From the NCBI GenBank assembly GCA_965116245.1, contig OZ220497.1, positions 1-64,000 on the forward strand: DNA of 64,000 nt. Direction: 5' to 3'. The DNA comes from Poriferisodalis sp965116245. Lineage in GTDB: Bacteria > Actinomycetota > Acidimicrobiia > Acidimicrobiales > Poriferisodalaceae. Both the position numbers and the translations under genes were made by a program. The notes beneath the pieces were generated by a model. That model was not told the origin of the DNA. It saw only the letters and a program-made list of their open reading frames with translations, and searched no databases. Numbering within the stretch: the stretch's first letter is position 1; each line of letters begins with the position of its first letter. This document shows, piece by piece, positions 6,430 to 13,684 of the stretch.

Positions 6430-8793
6430 TCACCTAGTCCTAAATTTGCCCGACGGCGGTTTTGTGGACCCGTCGTCATTGTAGCCCCAGCAAGAAATCG
6501 TGCCCTTGGTACGTATAGCGCAAGTAAACCTATGCCCGGCTGCGTAGGCGGAGATTTTCTTGCCAATGTCTGCAGGCAGTGCTCCACTGCGGGCATATTT
6601 GCGTGCTCCGGGTTGAGTGTTCTTACCCCAGCAGGAGACGGAATCGTCCATTCGTACGGCACACACATGATATAGACCGGATACTACAGACTTGTATTTG
6701 CCAGCAGGCGGACTAGATAGCCCATGGCTGTTGTAGCCCCAACACGCAATGGTATCGTCCGTACGTATAGCACAAGTGTGACTGTCCCCTCCGGCTATAG
6801 TCTTGAATGTACCAGTAGGCGGGTTGTTCTTGTATCTCCAGCATGCGATGGTATCGTCCATTCGTATGGCGCACGTGTGAAGGGTTCCAGGGGCTACAGC
6901 CTTGTATTTACCAGCGGGTGGACTAGACTGCCCGTAGGCGTTGTCGCCCCAGCATGCGATGGTATCGTCCGTACGTATGGCACACGTATGGTAGTAGCCT
7001 GCGGCGATAGTCTTGAATGTGCCTGAGGGCGGTGTCGCCTGCGAAAAGTAGTCCCAACCCCAGCATACGATTCTGTCGTCGGCACGTATCGCACAAGCGT
7101 GGGCAAAACCTGCTGCTAAAGCCTTATATTTGCCCTCAGGGGAATCCGTCTCCCCGACGCCGTCGTGGCCCCAGCATGCGATGGTGTCGTCCATGCGTAG
7201 GGCACACGCAAAATCGTAGCCTGCGGCGATAGTCCTATTAGGTTGCGCTACATCAGGTACAGGCGGAGTTGTTGTTGTAGTAGTAGTTGTGGTTGTTGTA
7301 GTCGTAGTTGTCGTAGTAGTAGTCGTGGCGGCAGGTTTGGTGGATTCTTTTTTCCAGCAGGTCACAGTTTCGCCGTTACCGATCCCGCAACTGTGTTTAT
7401 GGCCAACAGAAATTGTTGACCATTCTTTGGACTTGATTGATTCAGTCAGCTTATACTTTCCGTCACCCCAACACGCCGCTGTGCCGTCGGTACGCAATCC
7501 GCACGATTGCCAGAAACCAACCGACACCTCAGTGTAATCACCAACTGGAACATCAATCTGGCCCCGACCGTTATCACCCCAACAGACTATCCCGCCATCA
7601 ACCAACAACCCACACGTATGCCGCTTACCAGCAGCCACATCAGCGAAATCACCAGACGGAACATCAGTACGACCGTCATGGCTATATCCCCAACAAGTCA
7701 CGACACCCGTATCCCGCAGCACACCACAAGAGTGCCGCGCACCTGCCGACACCGCACCAAAATTACCTTGCGGGGCATCAGATTCGCCGTCGCCGTTCCG
7801 GCCCCAACATGTAACCCCGTGTCGGGAATCAAGAGCACAAGTATGATATTTGCCAGCAGAGACGGTAACGAACCCGCTGTCCGTCGGAGCGTTCAACTGA
7901 AGATGCTGATTCCTACCCCAACAAACAATGGTCCCAGTCTCAGCCTCTATAGCACACGAATGCTGATAGCCAGTAGACACAGATACAAACTCTCCTGACG
8001 GAGCATCAGCCTCGCCATGTTTGTTTTTGCCACCCCAACAACTAATGGTCCCATCTGTGCGCAATCCACACGTGTGCGAACCACCCGCCGACACCGAAAC
8101 AAACACATTACCGCTACCATCGTCATCGTCACCAGGAACTACCAGAGGGAGCGTTGTAGTAGTACCACTCGGAGGAACAACAGTAGTCGTAGTCGTAGTC
8201 GTAGTCGTAGTCGTAGTCGTAGTTGTAGACGTTGTAGTCGTGCTAGTGGTGGTTGTCGTTGTTGTCGTGGCCGCTGGATTGCCGCCATCATCATAATCAT
8301 CGCCCAGCTCATCAGATTCGAATGGTCCTTGAGCCTGAGCTTGTGGCTGCGGCGCATCCTCGACAATCACTGGATACATGTTCTCACCAGGTGGCGGCGC
8401 TACACAGACCTCAAAATACATATCCCCACCCGTGTAGCTAAAATCGGTAGTCGGGTCTATCGGGAAGATCCTCCCATCCGTACTCGTTTTACCACGTTTC
8501 CAGCCTCCCACGTTGTAACAATCCTCATACGTAGTGTAGGCAGAATAGTCAACAGGCGCCGCACCAGCAGGCGTCGTGTCATCACCAGCAACGACAGACT
8601 CCTGAGCAGAACCCGGTGATGAACTCACCAAAATCGACGCCAGCATCGCGAGCGCCGCAAAAGCAGCCCAACCCAGCCGGCTACACGGATGATGGAAACT
8701 TCGTCGTATATGAACGTTATTTCTAGAGACACCTTCGGCTAAATTGTGAAAGCGATTCTCGAAGAAATTACCTAAGTTCCGGTGACATTTCAT
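6430..8793 (-). CDS. secreted double RCC1-like propeller protein, paralogue 1
   Basis: Function unknown. The 787 residues read as: an unusually long basic leader (1-40), hydrophobic signal core about 41-57 with a cleavage-like site near GSAQE, a conserved domain about 80-142 with Cys92 and Cys130, a Thr linker (~176-204) ending in an Asp run, seven RCC1-like repeats (~229-485), a second Thr linker (~489-510), and seven more repeats (~520-787). Each repeat has the pattern AG..HTCA.R.DGTI.CWG with two cysteines, probably a disulfide per blade. The fourth repeat of the second block is shortened. It is the last of four tandem paralogues on the minus strand. The Thr linkers suggest O-glycosylation and cell-surface display (inference). 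Confidence 0.85.
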   Translation of the reverse strand: MKCHRNLGNFFENRFHNLAEGVSRNNVHIRRSFHHPCSRLGWAAFAALAMLASILVSSSPGSAQESVVAGDDTTPAGAAPVDYSAYTTYEDCYNVGGWKRGKTSTDGRIFPIDPTTDFSYTGGDMYFEVCVAPPPGENMYPVIVEDAPQPQAQAQGPFESDELGDDYDDGGNPAATTTTTTTTSTTTTSTTTTTTTTTTTTTTTVVPPSGTTTTLPLVVPGDDDDGSGNVFVSVSAGGSHTCGLRTDGTISCWGGKNKHGEADAPSGEFVSVSTGYQHSCAIEAETGTIVCWGRNQHLQLNAPTDSGFVTVSAGKYHTCALDSRHGVTCWGRNGDGESDAPQGNFGAVSAGARHSCGVLRDTGVVTCWGYSHDGRTDVPSGDFADVAAGKRHTCGLLVDGGIVCWGDNGRGQIDVPVGDYTEVSVGFWQSCGLRTDGTAACWGDGKYKLTESIKSKEWSTISVGHKHSCGIGNGETVTCWKKESTKPAATTTTTTTTTTTTTTTTTTTTPPVPDVAQPNRTIAAGYDFACALRMDDTIACWGHDGVGETDSPEGKYKALAAGFAHACAIRADDRIVCWGWDYFSQATPPSGTFKTIAAGYYHTCAIRTDDTIACWGDNAYGQSSPPAGKYKAVAPGTLHTCAIRMDDTIACWRYKNNPPTGTFKTIAGGDSHTCAIRTDDTIACWGYNSHGLSSPPAGKYKSVVSGLYHVCAVRMDDSVSCWGKNTQPGARKYARSGALPADIGKKISAYAAGHRFTCAIRTKGTISCWGYNDDGSTKPPSGKFRTR
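7268..7327. repeat. Thr-codon trinucleotide tract, paralogue 1 middle linker
   Basis: About 20 consecutive GTN triplets on the plus strand, which are ACN Thr codons on the minus strand. The tract joins the two propeller blocks. Confidence 0.85.
8179..8272. repeat. Thr-codon tract with GTAGTC hexamer array, paralogue 1 N-linker
   Basis: About 30 Thr codons broken by Ser codons. Near 8190-8226 the codons alternate strictly, giving about six copies of GTAGTC on the plus strand, a fresh slippage-type array. Confidence 0.85.
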
Positions 8794-8861
8794 AGTTCTT
8801 ATACCTCAGATATACTGGCGCGGCCCCGAGTGGGCCAAGCGTTGACAATAAAGTATAGCCC
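8794..8861 (-). promoter_or_regulatory. conserved leader with hairpin upstream of paralogue 1
   Basis: Read on the minus strand this leader has GGGCTATACTTT about 70 bases before the ATG, then an inverted repeat GGCCC/GGGCC (plus-strand 8822-8836) and GAGG shortly before the start. The same arrangement, with different stem sequences, precedes the other paralogues. Confidence 0.5.
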
Positions 8862-8916
8862 TTCGCACATTAGGGAGCGAGACGGCTCGGCACGTTGGTT
8901 CACGTCACCTGGGCTG

Positions 8917-11322
8917 TCATCCAGCCTTGAATGTACCGGCCGGTGCAATTGCCTGCCCGTTGTGATTGATGCCCGAGCAGGTGATGGTGCCGTTGGTATG
9001 TATAGCACACGTGAAGCTATAGCCACCTGCATAGCTAGAGATTGTCTCGCTAGTGCCTGCGGGCAATCCTGCGCCCCCATCATGCCCCGCAACACGCATG
9101 GATTCTCCAGGTTCGGGAATATCATTGCCCCAGCAGCTAATGGCCCCATCGGTACTTATGGCACACGTGTGATATTCACCGGAGGCGACAGTTTGATATG
9201 TGCCAGCCGGTGCAGTGGCCAGCTCGTTCTGCCTATTTAGGTCAGGGTTGGATCCCCAGCACGCAAGGGTGCCATCAGTACGTATAGCACACGTTTGACT
9301 GTTACCGGATGTGATGATGATGAATGTCCCTGCAGGAGGTGATGACCGCCGATGTGAGTCGCTACCCCAGCAAGCTATAGTACCATTGGTACGTATAGCA
9401 CACGTGTGAAAGATCCCAGCGGCGACAGCCCTATATGTACCAGAAGGCGCATTGGACTGCCCGCGGTTATTGTAGCCCCAGCACGTTATAGTATCGTCCG
9501 TACGTATGGCGCACGTGTGACTGTATCCTGCGGCGATAGCCTGGAATGTGCCTGAGGGCGGTGCCGCCTTCGACCAGTAGTTGCCACCCCAACATGCAAT
9601 AGTATCGTTCGTGCGTATAGCACACGTGTGAGCACGGCCAGCCGCCAGAGCCTTATATGTGCCCGGTGGCGCACTTGTCTGCCCAAAGTCATTGGAGCCC
9701 CAGCAGCTAACTGTTCCATTGCTACGTATAGCGCACGCATGATTCGATCCAGCCGCAATAGTGGTGTGGGCTTGCATGATATTATGTGCTGGCGGAGTAG
9801 TCGTTGTAGTAGTAGTGGTGGTTGTGGTCGTAGTAGTCGCAGTCGGCGTGGTAGTGGTCGTAGTGGCGGGTTTTTTGTTCCAGCATGTCACATCTCCATC
9901 GCCACCGATCCCACAACTGTGCTTATAGCCAGCAGAGATAGTTGACCATTCTTTCGACTTAAGCGATTCAGTCAGCTCATATTTTCCATCGCCCCAACAG
10001 GCCGCCGTGCCGTCGGTACGCAACCCGCACGATTGCCAGACGCCCACCGACACCTCAGTGTATTCGCCAACTGGAACATCTATCTGGCCCCGACTGTCAT
10101 CACCCCAACAGACTATCCCGCCATCAACCAACAACCCACACGTATGCCGCTTACCAGCAGCCACATCAGCGAAATCACCAGACGGAACATCAGCGCGACC
10201 ATCACGGCTATATCCCCAGCACATAACAGCACCGGTGTCGCGCAGCATCCCGCAAGAGTGTCGCGCACCTGCCGACATTGCGCCGAAATTGCCTTGAGGG
10301 GCATCAGATTCGCCATCGCCGTTTCTGCCCCAGCATGTAACCCCATGTCGGGAATCGAGAGCACAAGTGTGATATTTGCCAGCAGAGACGGTAACGAACC
10401 CGCTGTCTGTCGGAGCGTTCAGCTGCAGGTATTGATTCCTACCCCAACAAACAATCGTCTGAGCTTCAGTCTCAACAGCGCACGAATGCTGATAACCAGC
10501 CGACACAGACACAAACTCTCCTGACGGAGCATCAGCCTCGCCATGTTTGTTTTTGCCGCCCCAGCAGGCAATCGTCCCATCGGTGCGCAACCCGCACGTG
10601 TGCGAACCACCCGCCGACACCGAAACAAACTCACTACTGCCGCCGTCATCATCATCGTCATCAGGAAACACCAGCGGGACAGTCGTGGTCGTCCCACTCG
10701 GAGGAACAACAGTCGTAGTCGTAGTAGTCGTTGTCGTTGTTGTTGTAGTAGTAGTAGTAGTAGTAGAGCTAGTCGTTGTCGTCGTCGTCGTGGTAGCTGG
10801 GTTACCGCCATCATCGTAATCATCGGCCAGCTCATCAGATTCGAATTGTCCTTGAGCCTGAGCCTGGACTTGAGGCTCTGCCACCCGTTGGACAATCACT
10901 GGATACATGCTCTCACCAGGCGGCGGCGCTACACAGACCTCAAAATACATATCCCCACCCGTGTAGCTAAAATCAGTGGTCGGGTCTATCGGGAAGATCC
11001 TCCCATCCGTGCTGGTCTTGCTGCGCTTCCAGCCTCCAACGTTATAACAACCCTCATAAGTCGTGTAGCCAGAATAGTCAACAGGCGCCACATCAGCAGG
11101 TGTCGTGTCATCAACAGCAACTACAGACTCCTGAGCAGAACCCGGCTGCGAACCAACAAGAATTGACACCACCATCGTCACCGCACCCACAACCGCCCAA
11201 ACCGACCGGCGCTGCCGTTGCCGCGGACGTCGAAGCGTACCGATGGCACTTCCACAGACATCATGCGTCGAGGCAGACAGGCGACCCTTCAAGAACTTCC
11301 CGAGATACCCGCAATCGCACAT
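8917..11322 (-). CDS. secreted double RCC1-like propeller protein, paralogue 2
   Basis: Same architecture as its neighbours: long basic leader, signal core (WAVVGAVTMVVSILVGS) ending near GSAQE, the conserved two-cysteine domain, Thr linker and Asp run, seven repeats, a shorter second Thr linker, and seven repeats, 801 residues in all. The first propeller is nearly identical to those of the paralogues, whereas the second differs, with longer loops in repeats 5 and 6 and TCSG replacing the usual CWG in the last repeat. AGGAG lies about 11 bases before the ATG at 11322. Ligand or partner is unknown. Extracellular location is inferred from the signal peptide and the paired cysteines. Confidence 0.85.
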   Translation of the reverse strand: MCDCGYLGKFLKGRLSASTHDVCGSAIGTLRRPRQRQRRSVWAVVGAVTMVVSILVGSQPGSAQESVVAVDDTTPADVAPVDYSGYTTYEGCYNVGGWKRSKTSTDGRIFPIDPTTDFSYTGGDMYFEVCVAPPPGESMYPVIVQRVAEPQVQAQAQGQFESDELADDYDDGGNPATTTTTTTTSSTTTTTTTTTTTTTTTTTTVVPPSGTTTTVPLVFPDDDDDDGGSSEFVSVSAGGSHTCGLRTDGTIACWGGKNKHGEADAPSGEFVSVSAGYQHSCAVETEAQTIVCWGRNQYLQLNAPTDSGFVTVSAGKYHTCALDSRHGVTCWGRNGDGESDAPQGNFGAMSAGARHSCGMLRDTGAVMCWGYSRDGRADVPSGDFADVAAGKRHTCGLLVDGGIVCWGDDSRGQIDVPVGEYTEVSVGVWQSCGLRTDGTAACWGDGKYELTESLKSKEWSTISAGYKHSCGIGGDGDVTCWNKKPATTTTTTPTATTTTTTTTTTTTTTPPAHNIMQAHTTIAAGSNHACAIRSNGTVSCWGSNDFGQTSAPPGTYKALAAGRAHTCAIRTNDTIACWGGNYWSKAAPPSGTFQAIAAGYSHTCAIRTDDTITCWGYNNRGQSNAPSGTYRAVAAGIFHTCAIRTNGTIACWGSDSHRRSSPPAGTFIIITSGNSQTCAIRTDGTLACWGSNPDLNRQNELATAPAGTYQTVASGEYHTCAISTDGAISCWGNDIPEPGESMRVAGHDGGAGLPAGTSETISSYAGGYSFTCAIHTNGTITCSGINHNGQAIAPAGTFKAG
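9796..9866. repeat. Thr-codon tract, paralogue 2 middle linker
   Basis: Run of GTN triplets (Thr codons on the minus strand) interrupted by Pro and Ala codons, between the two propeller blocks. Confidence 0.8.
10711..10793. repeat. Thr-codon tract, paralogue 2 N-linker
   Basis: About 27 Thr codons, including uninterrupted GTA and GTC/GTT triplet runs on the plus strand. It is followed, in coding order, by a conserved PPSGTTTT segment and an Asp run. Confidence 0.85.
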
Positions 11323-11391
11323 ACGTGTCTACACTCCTGGAATTCTGGCTCGGCCCTGAGTAGTCCGAGCACGTTCGACAAAATATGGCCC
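11323..11391 (-). promoter_or_regulatory. conserved leader with hairpin upstream of paralogue 2
   Basis: On the minus strand GGGCCATATTTTGT begins the block, followed by a GCTCGG/CCGAGC inverted repeat (plus-strand 11348-11370) and AGGAGTGTAGA before the ATG. The stem differs in sequence from the other leaders but sits in the same place. Confidence 0.5.
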
Positions 11392-11444
11392 TAGAGCCTT
11401 GGCAAGTGCGCCGCCCGGCGCGTTTTTCCTGTTCACCCAGTCTG

Positions 11445-13562
11445 TCATCCAGTCTTGAATGTACCGGCTGGCGGGATTGATTGCTTTTGGTGATTTTCGC
11501 CCCAGCAAGAAATGGTGCCGTTGGTATGCACAACGCAATAAAACTCGTACCCAACTGCGTAGGTAGCGATTGTCTTGCGAACTTCTGCAGGCAGTCCTAC
11601 AAAGCCTGCAAACCCAGCCTTAAAACCTGAGGCCATGTTGTCTACAGGCCAAGGATTATAACCCCAACAAACCTTGGTACCATTAGTGCGTATAGCACAC
11701 GTGTGAAAGGTTCCAAGGGCAATAGCGCTGTATGTGCCCGCGGGAGGACTAGACTGACCAAATACGTTGGAGCCCCAGCATGCTACGGTATCATCCGTAC
11801 GTATAGCACACGTATGATTGTAGCCTGCGGCGATACTCTTGAATGTGCCTGAGGGCGGCGCCTCGTTCGTCCAATAGTTGCCACCCCAGCAGGTGAGCGT
11901 ATCGTCTGTACGTATGGCGCAGGTGTGACTCATGCCTGCTGCGAGAGCCCTATACGTGCCCGCCGGTGCGTTTGTCTGCCCAAAGGCGTTTAGACCCCAA
12001 CAGCTTACCGTGCCGTTAGTGCGAATAGCACAAACGTGAGCGTGTCCGGCTGCAATAGTCTCGTCGGCTTGTCTCACGTTAGGTACCGGCGTAATGGTTG
12101 TTGTAGTCGTAGTAGTGGCTGTTGTGGGGGGATTGGTGGACTGTTTATTCCAGCAGGTTACTTCGCCGCCCTCACCAATGCCGCAACTGTGCTTATAGCC
12201 AACAGAGATAGTTGACCATTCTTTGGACTTAAGCGATTCAGTCAGCTCATACTTTCCGTCGCCCCAACAGGCCGCTGTGCCGTCGGCACGCAACCCGCAC
12301 GATTGCCAGACACCCACCGACACCTCAGTGTAATCACCAACTGGAACATCTATCTGGCCCCGGCCGTTATCACCCCAACAGGCAATTACGCCATCAGCCA
12401 ACAACCCACACGCATGCCGCTGGCCCGCTGACACATCAGCAAAATCGCCCGAGGGAGCATCAGCCCGACCATCACGGCTGTTACCCCAGCACGTAACTGC
12501 TCCGGTGTCACGCAGCACTCCGCAAGTGTGTCGAGCACCTGCTGATACCGCACCGAAATTACCTTGAGGTGCATCGGATTCGCCATCGCGGTTACGGCCC
12601 CAACACGTCACTCCATATAAAGAATCAAGCGCGCACGTATGATATTTACCAGCAGAAACAGAAACGAAACCGCTGTCAGTCGGAGCATTCAACTGCAGGT
12701 ATTGATTCCTACCCCAACAAATAATCGTCTGAGTTTCAGTCTCAACAGCGCACGAATGCTGATAACCAGCCGACACGGACACAAACTCACCCGACGGAGC
12801 ATCAGCCTCGCCATGTTTGTTGTTGCCGCCCCAACAGGCAATCGTCCCATCGGTGCGCAACCCGCACGTGTGCGAACCACCCGCCGACACCGAAACAAAC
12901 TCACTACTGCGGCCGTCATCATCATCGTCATCGTCATCAGGAAAAACCAGCGGGACAGTCGTGGTCGTCCCACTCGGAGGAACAACAGTCGTAGACGTAG
13001 TCGTAGTAGTCGTTGTCGTTGTTGTCGTGGTAGCTGGGTTACCGCCATCATCGTAATCATCGGCCAGCTCATCAACTTCGGCTTGGCCCTGAGCCTGAGC
13101 CTGGACTTGAGGCTCCGCCGCCCGTTGGACAATCACCGGATACATGCTCTCACCAGGCGGCGGCGCTACACAAACCTCAAAATACATATCCCCACCCGTG
13201 TAACTAAAATCTGTAGTCGGATCTATCGGGAAAATCCTCCCATCCGTACTCGTTTTACCGCGCTTCCAGCCTCCCACGTTATAACAATCCTCATACGTAG
13301 TGTAAACGGAATAGTCAATAGGCGCCGCCTCAGTAGGAGTGGAGTCATCAACAGCAACTACAGACTCTTGAGCAGAACCCGGCTGCGTACCAACAAGAAT
13401 TGATGCGACCATCGTCACCGCACCCACAACCGCCCAAACCGACCGGCGCTGCCGTTGCCGCGAAAAGCTGCTCCGCGTCAGGATGACATTTCTGGATACT
13501 TCTCCAACCGGCGTGGGACGGTGACTCCCAAAGAACATCTTGGATTTCCGGTGACTGTGCAT
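11445..13562 (-). CDS. secreted double RCC1-like protein, paralogue 3 (short second block)
   Basis: 705 residues with the same order of leader, signal core, conserved domain, Thr linker, Asp run and seven-repeat first block. Both Thr linkers are the shortest of the four (about 13 Thr in the first). The second block has only five repeats rather than seven: after the fourth repeat a long divergent loop (ASGFKAGFAGFVGLP) leads directly to the final repeat. Two blades therefore appear lost by deletion, which should prevent a standard seven-bladed closure unless the fold tolerates five. AGGAGTG precedes the ATG. Function unknown. Confidence 0.85.
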   Translation of the reverse strand: MHSHRKSKMFFGSHRPTPVGEVSRNVILTRSSFSRQRQRRSVWAVVGAVTMVASILVGTQPGSAQESVVAVDDSTPTEAAPIDYSVYTTYEDCYNVGGWKRGKTSTDGRIFPIDPTTDFSYTGGDMYFEVCVAPPPGESMYPVIVQRAAEPQVQAQAQGQAEVDELADDYDDGGNPATTTTTTTTTTTTSTTVVPPSGTTTTVPLVFPDDDDDDDDGRSSEFVSVSAGGSHTCGLRTDGTIACWGGNNKHGEADAPSGEFVSVSAGYQHSCAVETETQTIICWGRNQYLQLNAPTDSGFVSVSAGKYHTCALDSLYGVTCWGRNRDGESDAPQGNFGAVSAGARHTCGVLRDTGAVTCWGNSRDGRADAPSGDFADVSAGQRHACGLLADGVIACWGDNGRGQIDVPVGDYTEVSVGVWQSCGLRADGTAACWGDGKYELTESLKSKEWSTISVGYKHSCGIGEGGEVTCWNKQSTNPPTTATTTTTTTITPVPNVRQADETIAAGHAHVCAIRTNGTVSCWGLNAFGQTNAPAGTYRALAAGMSHTCAIRTDDTLTCWGGNYWTNEAPPSGTFKSIAAGYNHTCAIRTDDTVACWGSNVFGQSSPPAGTYSAIALGTFHTCAIRTNGTKVCWGYNPWPVDNMASGFKAGFAGFVGLPAEVRKTIATYAVGYEFYCVVHTNGTISCWGENHQKQSIPPAGTFKTG
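12094..12121. repeat. short Thr-codon tract, paralogue 3 middle linker
   Basis: The shortest middle linker of the family, about nine Thr codons with an Ala and an Ile. Confidence 0.7.
12990..13031. repeat. short Thr-codon tract, paralogue 3 N-linker
   Basis: About 14 Thr/Ser codons, less than half the length found in the paralogues, at an otherwise well-conserved place. Confidence 0.8.
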
Positions 13563-13629
13563 GGATTCTTACACTCCTAAGGTCTTGGTTCGGCGCTGGG
13601 CCGACCTAGCTGCAACAAAAGACATGGCC
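13563..13629 (-). promoter_or_regulatory. conserved leader with hairpin upstream of paralogue 3
   Basis: On the minus strand AGGCCATGTCTTTTGTTG is followed by a GGTCGG/CCGAACC inverted repeat with one bulge (plus-strand 13587-13606) and TTAGGAGTGTAAGA before the ATG, aligning with the leader of paralogue 2. Confidence 0.5.
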
Positions 13630-13684
13630 TTTCCCGCATCAAAGGGCGAGCGGTCCAAAACGTTCGTGTCTTTCATCCAGATTG

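Noticed and set aside
8017..8619. Plus-strand ORFs of 90-290 residues opposite the RCC1-like genes, rich in Val or Arg/Ser
   Set aside because: They are antisense readings of Thr-codon tracts and conserved blades; the minus strand has signal peptide, repeats and ribosome-binding sites.
11411..11436. Rho-independent terminator after paralogue 3
   Set aside because: The GCGCCGCCCGGCGC stem is followed by T residues only on the plus strand, opposite to transcription of the array.
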